Source of the DNA: Lutraria lutraria
Taxonomy: Eukaryota; Mollusca; Bivalvia; Venerida; Mactridae
DNA length: 64,000 nucleotides
NCBI GenBank assembly: GCA_964023205.1
Contig: OZ026841.1
Span: 27,852,399-27,916,398 of the forward strand
Direction: 5' to 3'
Shown: piece by piece, positions 1 through 9,600 of the stretch
How positions within the stretch are numbered: position 1 is the stretch's first letter
How the letters are laid out: each line of letters opens with the position of its first letter
Made by a program: the position numbers and the translations under genes
The notes under the pieces: model-generated
Databases searched by the model: none
The model's input: the letters and a program-made list of their open reading frames with translations, nothing else
What the model was told of the DNA's origin: nothing

Positions 1-9
1 TGAATTTCA

Positions 10-266
10 GCACGTAAATATGCAGATGTTTGTAAGGCTGAGATGATGGCCTTTCCAAATTCGTTCACGAAAATCGACCAACCGGAAAGCCGAATTAGAA
101 GGGCTACTTCTAAGGGGACCCACTTCTAAGGCATGAAATGTGTTTGTTTCTGGCTCATTATAGAATAGTCCAACTAATTTAGTAATTAGACTGTTTGTGA
201 CGACAAGATACTTTTCGACTTGGCCCAGTCCTGCACAGTCTAACAAAGATCTGCATATTTATGTGC
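10..266. repeat. short element with inverted ends
   Basis: Positions 10-33 and 242-266 are near-complementary; both arms carry TAAATATGCAGAT. This is the layout of a MITE or foldback element of about 257 bp. No target duplication could be fixed because the left flank is only nine bases. A 79-codon open frame on the - strand fills the interior but resembles no family I recognise and is probably chance. Confidence 0.5.
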
Positions 267-681
267 AAAAACTCTCCAATTAAAACACGTTGGGCACGAT
301 AACTATCGTCTCGTCTTATGATTTCGACGGTTTTCATTTTCTCAAGATTGCGTCATCACGTGAGATTTCTTTAAGCCCCACCCCCTCTGAATGTAAACAA
401 ATGATGCTTGTTGCCATATATCAGGCGGTTAAAAAATGGAATTATGACTGGTAAACTAGCAATATCAAAGTCACTTAATTATATTTTATGGTGAATTGCT
501 ATTCCCAAATTTTGTGTCGACAAAATACCTAAGAAAATTTGTTTTTCATCAAATAATCTTCAAACTAATATGTGCACGTCTGCAGCAAAAGGGGTTTGTC
601 ACGAAAAATTAAAAACAAAAAAATCCATGTAACCCATATATATATAGAGATGGGAAAGAACTTCGACAATTCGAATTTTCC
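267..681. other. no gene seen
   Basis: AT-rich DNA without a supportable exon, RNA gene or clear repeat. Confidence 0.5.
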
Positions 682-915
682 AACGCGTGTTATAAACTTC
701 CATGTTTTTGCAAGCGATTTTACGACAGTGTGTCTTTTTGTAAAATTTTACCATTTTTCGAGTGAAAAATCTTCAATAGCGAGTTTAGAACATCTTTAAA
801 GGTAGTAAAAGTATACATTTTCTGTTAGCATGTTGCGTTGCCCACAAGTTGCACTATATATGAGTTAGATATTTTGTACTGCATTGCAAAAACATGGAAG
901 TCTATAACACGCGTT
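682..915. repeat. 32-bp inverted repeat pair
   Basis: The arm at 682-713 (AACGCGTGTTATA...) is the reverse complement of 884-915 with about one mismatch, across a 170-bp spacer. The arms are far better conserved than the spacer. It may be a solo palindromic element or the ends of a short MITE. Confidence 0.6.
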
Positions 916-1603
916 ATGTCCACAATGTCTCGGCTAAGTTCGATTATGGGCAAAATCGGACAATAACTTCTAGAGTTATGGGCCCTTGAATTACAAAATT
1001 TGCTATATTTAGCTTGTTTACTCTCTAGTGCCTTCATTTATATATATATTGAATATACATATAAATATGTATAACCAAAAGATCTTGGACAAGTTCGATT
1101 ATGGGCAAAATCGGACCAGAACTTCAAGAGTTATGGGCCCTTGACCTAGAAAATTTGCTATATTTCAGTTTGTTTACACTCTAGCGCATTCATTTATTCA
1201 CCACTCCTAATAATATTTTCAGTAAATGTGTATAACCAAAAGATCTTGGACAAGCTTGATTATGGGTGGAATCAGACCTCATCTTATTGGCCCTTGACTT
1301 AGAAAATTTTCTATATTTTAGCTTGTTTACACTCTAGTGCCTTCTTTTATTCACCGATCCTAATCATATTTACAATGAATGGGTATGACGTTATGGTTTT
1401 GGACAAGTTCAGTTATGGGCCCTTGGATTAGAAAATTTGCTACGTTTTAGCTTGTTTAACAGTATTATACATTCATTGTTGGTTTTGATTTCAAAATCAA
1501 CGTAAAAATGAGTTTTACGAGATGGAAACTATATTACCTGGTCATTAATTATTGACCTTTGTTCTCAGGTGAGTGATAAAGGGCCATCGTGGCCCTCTTG
1601 TTT
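915..1603 (+). repeat. tandem repeat of about 155-160 bp, four degenerate copies
   Basis: Units share 'ttggacaagttcgattatggg', then a 'ttatgggcccttga' segment and 'tttgctatattt-agtttgttta'. They start near 926, 1081, 1242 and 1400. The array ends at 1571-1603 with a signature close to GGGCCATCATGGCCCTCTTG, which also closes other repeats in the window. It is non-coding and likely the body of a non-autonomous element. Confidence 0.7.
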
Positions 1604-2299
1604 ATGGACAGAAATACCGAAAAGTTGCCGAAAGTGCATCATTTGCTATTAAAAGTTGACAGTTAGGTATTGTAGTGAAAACAGCGTTTTAATTTCCAAT
1701 ATTCGTTGAACTCACTGACTGAACTTCACTTTTGAGAAAAAATGTGTTTATTGACTTTTTAACCACCCTGTATCGCTATTTTTATCTACCAATGAAAACC
1801 TTCGAAAACATGTTACGTCACTGAGTGGGAAAACAAAAATGGCTGCCTTCATGAAACGGCTCTAAAAAGGTCAATTCTTTATTGTTTTGCTTAGGAATCT
1901 GTATTTTATGTAGAAATCTAAATGGTAGTAATTATTTCCATGTCAAATTGTGCATGTAATAAAAGTCTGTTTATTTATCTGGAGAAATATGCTTGCATGG
2001 ATTTTTTTGGGGCAATTTTATAGCTGAAATTCGGTCATATTCCCAATGGAAAATAGTATCTTTTTTCCCTATTTACAGACAAAAATTCCCAATCAAAAAA
2101 AAATTTTTTTTATAAATTTTATAAGTTCATTAACATCACTATTGGTAGTAAATACCTTAATCCGCTACTGTTCTATGGGAGAATAAGTAGAATAAGTTGA
2201 ACATCGCCAAAATTGTAGTTATACATTTTTCCCAATTTTGATTAAAACACCGCGAAAATTCCCAATCCCAAGGGTATGAAAACATAAGAAGCCAGGTGT
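1604..2299. other. no gene; fragment of a 'ttcccaat' repeat
   Basis: No exon is supported. From about 2020 to 2270 the DNA has repeated 'attcccaat' blocks that also occur in the elements near 3161, 8160, 34930 and 48770. Confidence 0.4.
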
Positions 2300-3524
2300 G
2301 TCGTCCGTGTGTGCGTGCGTGTATCTCCTTCTTAATCACTTGGCCAATTTCAACGAAACTTTACATGAATGTTCCTTGCATGAAGCTCTACCAAAGTTGT
2401 TAAAAAAAATTTAATTTCATAAAAAAAATCTGGTTGCCATGGCAACCAATAGGAAAAACTTTAAAAATCTTCTTGTCCAAAACCACAGGGCCTAGAGCTT
2501 AGATATTTGGTGTGTAGCTTTGTCTAGTGGACCTCTATCACGTTTGTTCAAATAATTGCCCTAGGGTCAACATTGGCCCCGCCCCATGGGTCACTTGATT
2601 TTATATAGACTTATATAGGGTAATTTTAAAAATCTTCTTGTCAGAAACTACAATGCCTAGACCTTAGATATTTGGTGTGTAGCATTGTCTAGTGGACCTC
2701 TACCATCTTTGTTCAAATTATTGCCCTAGGGTCCTAATTGGTCCCGCCCCAGGTGTCACTTGATTTATATAGGTTTATATAAATTTAAAAAATCTTCTTG
2801 GCTGAAATCACAATGCCTATAGAGCCTCGATATTTTGTATGTAGAATTATCTAGTGGACCTCTAACGAGTTTGTTCAAATTATTGCCCTGGGGTAAAAAT
2901 TGGTCCTGCCCTGGGGTTTACTCTAATCTATTTAGGAAAATTGAAAAAATATTCTTGTCTGAAACCACAAGACCTAGAGCTAAGATATTTGGTATGTGGC
3001 ATTGTCTACTGTGGACCTCTATGGAGTCTGTTAAAAGTATGGCCCTAGGGTGAAAATTAGCCTCACCCAGGGGTTCACATGATTTATATAGGCTTATATA
3101 GGAAAACAAGAAAATCTTCTTGTCCAAAACCTCAAGGCCTAGAGCTTACATACTTTGTATCAGGGCCTTTTTTCCAAAAATTGGGAAGGGGCCTTAGCCT
3201 TTCATTTTGGAAAATTCAAGCGCGAATTTTGGCCAGATTTGGAGAAGTTAGACTACCAAATTAGAATAATATTGTCCCTTTGGGAATTCCTTTCCCCAAA
3301 TTGGAAAAAAGAACCTTTTTGCAATTGGGAAGTCACCAAATTTCGGCCTCTGTTATAGAAGGAAAAAAGGCCCTGTGTATGTAGCATTGTCTGGTGGACA
3401 TCTACCAAGTTTGTTAAATTATTGCCATAGCCGCCCCAGGGTCACTTTTACCAAGGCTCATGATAATTTTGTCTAAATCTTTTTATCTGGTAAGCGATAT
3501 AGGGCCATCATGGTCCTCTTGTTT
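2300..3524 (+). repeat. tandem repeat of about 155-165 bp, about five copies
   Basis: Each unit contains 'cttcttgtc', 'cctagagcttagatatttgg', 'gtctagtggacctcta' and 'attgccctagggtc'. The 'gatatttgg' core recurs near 2501, 2666, 2829 and 2983, and a fifth unit is split by the MITE at 3161-3375. The array closes at 3490-3524 with the GGGCCATCATGG signature. A diverged relative lies at about 32590-33010. Confidence 0.75.
3161..3375. mobile_element. 215-bp MITE with perfect 15-bp TIRs
   Basis: CAGGGCCTTTTTTCC (3161-3175) is matched perfectly in reverse complement at 3361-3375. It is flanked by the direct repeat TGTAT (3156-3160 and 3376-3380). Removing the element and one TGTAT restores the surrounding tandem-repeat unit, so this is a real insertion. 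The CAGGG ends recall hAT elements, but the 5-bp duplication is not the usual 8 bp, so the superfamily is open. Confidence 0.88.
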
Positions 3525-3610
3525 TTAAAATGCATTGATTTTTTTTATGTATCATGTATTTTATTACAGATTTTTATGTGCAAATTAAGAACAAGTCTCT
3601 GAAACTACAG

Positions 3611-3718
3611 GATCGACTGCAGCTCCTACAATATTGTTGGAAATCATGACCTTTACTTCCCAAACAAAGAACAAGTGCTGTTAGATGTTTTAACTGGAAT
3701 CCTTATCAACAAAAAAAA
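3611..3718 (+). CDS. exon of unrecognised gene (exon 1 of 2 seen)
   Basis: Open from 3603 to a donor at 3719 (aaaa|gtaagt), encoding a stretch that includes NHDLYFPNKEQVLLDVLTG. The acceptor is uncertain: ctac-AG at 3609-3610 fits, because an in-frame TGA lies at 3600-3602. It ends with two bases of a codon that the first base of the exon at 4665 completes, which supports real splicing. I recognise no family. It could be a host gene into which the downstream transposon jumped, or a remnant of another element. Confidence 0.5.
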
Positions 3719-4664
3719 GTAAGTGTATCTTAATTTTGTAATTATGGATGTGTATCACTAGGGGACATTTGATACTAACTATGACGTATAAGCAGTAAAG
3801 TAGAAAATGTTGTTTGTGAATATCAGTGGACCTGAATTATTATTTGATTGTATTCAAACTCCAATGTATCCATTTATATCTACACAATATATATTGGCTT
3901 ATACAGGTCTACAGATAAGGGACATATTTGCATAAATACGCATTAGTTTTCTCGAAATACGCATAAAAAATATTTCTAGAGCGTACCGATACGCACTTAA
4001 AATCCCAGGTACTCGTTTTACTCTATTAAAATGTGTAACTATCAAATTAATAGTAGTATCTATACTGATTTAATTGAACATATTAAATGAGGCCAGGTAT
4101 TGTATATAAGCTAAATGTACATTCTTCACTGGATGCAAAACAAGTTCATAAATTAAATATAGAAGAACACAATACAGCAAAGTACATTTAAAAGGTAAGG
4201 CTTTTGTGTGTTTGTGTTTATAAGTGAATACCCTTTAAATAGAGTGGTTTTATGATTGTCATTACCCTTAAAAAATTGAAATATCCCCGCAAAAAAAATA
4301 AGGTGTATAATACCCCCGCTAAAGAATGCTGGTGGTAAAATACCCCTTGCCCAAATATTTATCTGGAGCCCTGCTTATATCATTTTGGTTAGTCTATCCA
4401 TAAAAAAATGTTTGTTTGGGGTAAACCGACAGAGTTTTCAGTGGGTAGGTAGGTAGGATTTTTTTTTTTTTTTCAATTTTATTTCTATATTGAACCCGAA
4501 ATACATGTCTGAGTGCTACATTTTTATTTAAAAGGAAGTTTTTTACCTTAAAGGCCAAAAAAATAGCCTAGGGGTCTGTTTGTAAGTAGGTAGCATTACC
4601 GCTAACAAAATGTTTTTAAGGTGGCCTAATGTTTTTTGTGTAATAGTTCTTTCTTATATTTTAG
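3719..4664 (+). other. probable intron with a MITE
   Basis: Runs from GT at 3719 to AG at 4663-4664. It is AT-rich and contains the TIR element at 4392-4629. Nothing else is supported in it. Confidence 0.45.
4392..4629. mobile_element. MITE, relative of the copy at 21235-21456
   Basis: The ends are roughly complementary ('tccataaaaaaatgtttgtttg' against 'aaaatgtttttaaggtggcc'). The interior ('cagtgggtagg', 'acccgaaatacatgtc', 'aggccaaaaaaa', 'tagcattac') matches the better-preserved copy at 21235-21456. A third, reversed relative lies near 62040-62255. Confidence 0.6.
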
Positions 4665-4779
4665 TGAAAACTTGTCTCCATCTGATGTTTGTGTAGTTTG
4701 GAAATGTCTTCATGAAGTTTTGATGACAAAGAAAGCTGCTGAACCAGGATGTATTCTTTTAAAGCAGTCAACTGTTCAG
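4665..4779 (+). CDS. exon of unrecognised gene (exon 2 of 2 seen)
   Basis: Bounded by AG at 4663-4664 and GT at 4780-4781. Joined to the exon at 3611-3718 the frame stays open: the first T completes an Asn codon and 38 full codons follow (ENLSPSDVCVVWKCLHEVL...), ending in phase 0. There is no recognisable domain, and no following exon could be identified. The large transposon starts 586 bp downstream and may lie in the next intron. Confidence 0.5.
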
Positions 4780-4959
4780 GTACTGAAGCTCAACGATATT
4801 TCTTTCCCATTACAGCTAACTTTAACAGGTCCCTCAATGTCTGTTTTGTATTCATCTATCTATTTAACAAACACTACAAATTTTACCTAACATGTAAAAA
4901 GGGCAGACTGATGAAACACACATTGGTCTTGCTCTTCGAGTCTTAATAAAAAAGGCCTG

Positions 4960-5245
4960 TCTGTTAAGCTCAGTGGTTAGAGTGTTGGTCTTCTGACCTC
5001 GAATTGGCTCACACTGTCCGTGACAAATTTGACTGAAGATATTACATCCTGTGTTAAATTGTGCCCGATCTCTAAGATATGTGGGGAAGCTTGGTAGTAG
5101 CTTGCGGATAGAATACATGTGGTTAGTACTTGTTAAGGCCTAAATGAAGTCCAGGGAAGCTGGTTAGGATAACTGCCAGCCACAATATGACTGAAATAAT
5201 GTTGAAAATGGTGTTAAATCAGATGAAAATAAACAAACTTGACCA
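4960..5245 (+). mobile_element. tRNA-derived SINE
   Basis: The head 'gttaagctcagtggttagagtg' resembles a pol III A box. The body includes 'catgtggttagtacttg' and 'atgactgaaataatgttgaa', followed by a 'gtgttaaat' and 'aataaacaaac' tail. From memory this body is typical of a widespread mollusc SINE type; the exact family was not checked. Confidence 0.65.
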
Positions 5246-5355
5246 AAGAAGTACCATACTGACATAAATGTTTAGATTTATTGAAAAAAAGTTACTCTGT
5301 TTGCATATTAATATTTTTGTCTAGTAAATGTACCTACAGTGGACTGTTGGAGCAA

Positions 5356-5364
5356 TTTAAATGG
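5356..5364 (+). repeat. left target-site duplication of the large transposon
   Basis: TTTAAATGG directly precedes the left TIR. The same nine bases in the same orientation directly follow the right TIR at 19924-19932. Confidence 0.88.
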
Positions 5365-5445
5365 TAAACTGGTACCCGTTGACTTGTGTGTACAAAGCCA
5401 ACAGGTACGGCCTAAAATTTCCAGGACGCTGATTGGTCAATTTCG
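5365..5445 (+). repeat. left terminal inverted repeat
   Basis: Starts TAAACTGGTACCCGTT. After a variable 19-bp middle comes AACAGGTACGGCCTAAAA, then TTCCAG and CTGATTGGTCAATTTCG. The mate at 19841-19923 matches 15 of the first 16 bases and most of the inner block. GGTAC occurs twice in the arm, so it may hold paired binding sites. Confidence 0.88.
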
Positions 5446-5599
5446 ATTGGAATCCGGGCAGAATTCTGCCCGGGGGATCTCGCGAGACTTACAATCGCCA
5501 ATAATAGCAATATCTCGCATTTTCCGATAGTGCATCATGGGATATGTTTATACGTTGTCAATATTTCGCGCGGTCTGTCAAAAGTAATGGAATGGAATT

Positions 5600-6652
5600 A
5601 TGTCTACACCAAGAAAATTTATAAGTCGGATTTGTGTTGTGTGTAAAACAACGTCAGAGAAAATAGATTGGCGATCCATTAATTCAGAATCGGGCCATCA
5701 AAAAAAGTTATCATTCTTACTTACATATTACGGGGATATTAATGTTATTGAAGGATATATTTGCCGTGGTTGTGAAAGGAAACTTTTGAACATAGATAAA
5801 TCTGTTTGTGAGTTTCGTTTACATTGCAAAAAGAATTTCCATCTTGTTTGTGGGAAAAGGTGTTCTCCCAAGGAATCGAACCTTCCTATTAAAACTTCGC
5901 GTGTTAAACTGTTTAATTCAAACCAAGTCAGATCTGATTCTGTCAATATCCTGAATGGAGGAAATACTGAAAAAAGGTTGAAAAAGTCTGAACTAGAAAA
6001 CAGATTGGAAGACTCTTTTGAATTTTCTCCACTGCTTTGCTCTACACCAAATATCAAAGAGAAACTTATATTACCAAAGATTGTGAAAACTGTGGATTCT
6101 GGATATTATTCATTTATAGACTCATCATCAGAGTCAAGAGATCCGGATGGTTACAAGACGCAGTTAGAAAGAATCAATGACCATAGTTATACAACCACTG
6201 AAAATAAATGTAGAAAGAAAAAGAATAAGAAGGATTCAAACATTCCAAAAGTATTTGAGGGGTTTGTTCGGCATTCTGTTAGCAAAGAGGCTGACTATTT
6301 GTCAGCAGAAGAATGCAGCTTAATCCAGGCTACATTACCTCAACAGTCTCAGAATGAGCTAGTGAAAACCCTGTTCTCAATATCTTCTGTCAAAAGGACA
6401 ATCAAAAACCATTTATTGGCTGAATTGTCTCAAGACAATGTAGTGTTACGTTCAAGAAAGGCCAAAAAGAGCCAATTAATGGAAAAGGGGTTCCAAAACC
6501 TGAAAAGCTTCTGTTGGGAAGACATAATAAGTGAATTAACAGAATGTTTTCCATTCTTGACCGAGGTTCTCTTGGCTGTTGTAGTGCCTGATGGATTGAA
6601 TGATCAAAGAAGAAATGAACGACTATCTTCCATATTGCCTAAGGTTGGCATG
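5600..6652 (+). CDS. DUF6589 gene exon 1 (Cys-rich N-terminus)
   Basis: 351 codons ending in phase 0 before GT at 6653. It holds the CxxC pairs, a basic low-complexity middle (CRKKKNKK) that could be a nuclear localisation signal, and a helical segment near residues 225-340. The open frame runs past the donor to 6691, but the next exon fits only by splicing here. Confidence 0.85.
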
Positions 6653-9600
6653 GTAGGTTATTGTGCATTTATAAGTAACAATTTGCATTAGATTTAATCC
6701 AATTACCTCACATTTATTTAAAGCGGGACTTATTTCACGTGTTTGAGAAGAAAAATGTATGCATTGTGGTATATTGTATTTACCGGTATAATATTTAAAA
6801 TTGAGTGGATTCTCACCAGTCTGATTAGCTCGGTCGGTAGAGCATCTGACTTGTATTGTAAGCAAAAGGTTGTGGATTCAAGCCCCTCATCTTGCTCATT
6901 GGATACATTGTTTTCCTCCTATTACATTTGGTGCTGTGAGTGTGTGACTAGACATCGAATCCTAGAGCTAGAGTGAAGCAGGGCTGCCTCTAGGATTTTG
7001 AAAGTATGAGTCCAAGACTCCAAAACTGAAAAAGTAGGAGTCCCATCCATAAATATGTGGCGTCCCTAAGTTTCTATTATTGAACTAAACCGTGACACAG
7101 CGATTTCTTTCCTTCATTTGCAGACCTGGTTCAAATGTTTTGCTAGTTAATTAATTGATAATGGAAATAATTCAATTAAATCACAATTATAATCAGTTGC
7201 TATAAAAGTAAATAATTAAATACACTTATTTTAAGGGAAAAATGATTTCCTCTATAATTTAATTTTTAATTATTTGGCATTATATTCACAAATAAGGTAT
7301 GAAGCTTCACAGAACAAAGTATTTATTAACTATGTATTTGTTGCACTGCAAAAACTTCAGCAGTCATAATGACACATGTCAGGAAAAGTTTCTGTGATGC
7401 TGTACATAGCTTGTTTATAAGTCCTCATTGTATTTCAAAAACATTATACCAAACTTTTCATCCCTCAAGCCAATCATTACCCAGATTGCATAAGTGTCAT
7501 TCCTTTACAATCCGCTCATAGTTAGTGTGAGTGTAGTGGGAACGACAACTCTAGGTAGAGATTGCCCCCAAGTTACAATGTAAGGAGTAGCAGTGGCATA
7601 GTGGTAGAATGTTGGATTCCTAACCTGGAGGTCGCTTGTTTGAATCCAGTTGGTGGAGGAAATTTGACCGGAACCTTCACAATCCATTCTTGTGGCGTTA
7701 GTACTGGTCAGAATCCAGTAAGCATTCATGGAGAGTGGTTGATAAAGTTGTAAAAACTTGCTCTACAATCGATGTAATTTGTAAAATAAATATTAAAGTT
7801 TGGTTTAAAAAAAATGTACATATAAAAATATACTTCATTCATTACTATTATTAGTAGTCTGTTAACACATCTTTAGATTATGTCCACCAAGTGTGAAATT
7901 TACATCCCAGGTAATAATAACTACTGCACAACAATCTGTTATTTGTCAATATTTCATTAGTCATACTCTTTTACATGTTACATTGAATTTTAAGTAATTG
8001 AATTCAAAAAATGTAATTGTCCATTCTTTTTTAGTATTATTATTTTAAATGATTTATTACAATTAATTAAAGTATTTTTAGCAATGAATAGTTACTTTCA
8101 ATTAGCAGAAAAATTGTCATTAATTAAATTGTAATACTAATTGGACCCAGGTCTGTTCGTTTAGTACTGTACCTTCTGAATTCGAAAAAATGGTTCATTT
8201 TCCCAATTTCTAATGAAAAAAATTCCAATCTGGTGCAGAATTTTCATATTTCATAAAATAACAGTAATCCTTTATTCAATTTATTGCAACATTTAGTGCT
8301 GAAAAACCAAAGAGGAGCTTGATAAATATATAGATATCTTTTTTTTAAAGAAAAGATTCCAATTTGGGTTAAAATGCTGCAAATTTCCCCAATTTGTTTG
8401 GGACTGGTACCAATCAGGCAAAAAGATTGCTGTCGACAAAGATGAATGACCGACTGCACATCAGTGCAACCTCCGTACTACAGCCACCAATGGGAAGGAT
8501 AAGAATGGATGTTGTAAGGAGATGGCTGTTGTTGAGAGAGTGAAAATAGAGTGGGGTGCTAGTATACTGGCTGTAACAGGGAGGTGGCTGTTGTTTGGAG
8601 ATAATCTTCATGGTGGTTACACTGTATTCTGTATTATAATTCCTACAACACATTTATAAGACACAATTAGACAATGTATGACAGCCAGTCAGTCACATGC
8701 TCACTGCTTTTGTTGTAAAATTAAGTTTGTTTGCCCATTGAATTAGAGCTAAATTAATTTGAAGTTTGTTGGCCTATCCAAAAAATCGATCTGACTCCAA
8801 AAATTTATTGCAAATTATTTTTTTACCTTTCGATTCACTATAACTAATGAATCTACAATACTGTCACTTACATGCATATATATTTGAGTGGTGAAGCATT
8901 TGCTGGGTTAGTCTAAAGAGACTGTGGTTGTCACAATCAATTACTTTGATTAAAAGGGATGTAGGAATGTAGCAGTGTGGTATTAATTGACTGGGATACT
9001 TACAGGGTTGGCAACTCTCCACACAACCCTGGTTTACTCAGGTTGGGCAATACTTCTAAAATCAGCAAAAGTGGGGAACACTAGGTAATAAGAGATATAT
9101 GATTTTTTTCCATTTTTTATGGAATTTTAAGACACTAATATGAAACTCACTGTAATCTAAATGCAGACTTTTACATTTCATACATGGGCAACATACATAG
9201 AATAATTTGTTGATAAAATTGAAATAAATCAGTAAAACTATATGAATGTTTAATATTATCTTTATATCAATTTGTATTGCCCAATTAAAACCTGAGTTTA
9301 CCTAGTAAAACACTTTTTTAACCAGAAAACCCGCTGGACGGGGTCTTATGGATAAAACCAGTGTTTTTGCCAATCCTGAATACTCTAATATGTCTAAAGC
9401 CCGATTATAGCTCAGTTGGTATAGAATCTGACTTGCAAGCAGGAGGTCACAGGTTCGACCCCTGCATCGGGTACATTATTTTCCTCCTCCTATTACACTT
9501 TGTTAGCAGTCCACATATTGAATAGATCATTCCAATCAAAGTAATGTGACTGTTGGATGTACCTTTATTTCTTTGAAAACATCCTAGTTGTTACTTGTTT

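Noticed and set aside
7..246. 79-codon frame on the - strand
   Set aside because: It lies inside a TIR-bounded short element and has no recognisable domain or splice context.
5728..6057. 109-codon - strand frame
   Set aside because: Shadow of exon 1 of the DUF6589 gene.
9399..9472. Functional tRNA-Ala gene
   Set aside because: The D stem is broken and a SINE body shared with two other copies follows directly.
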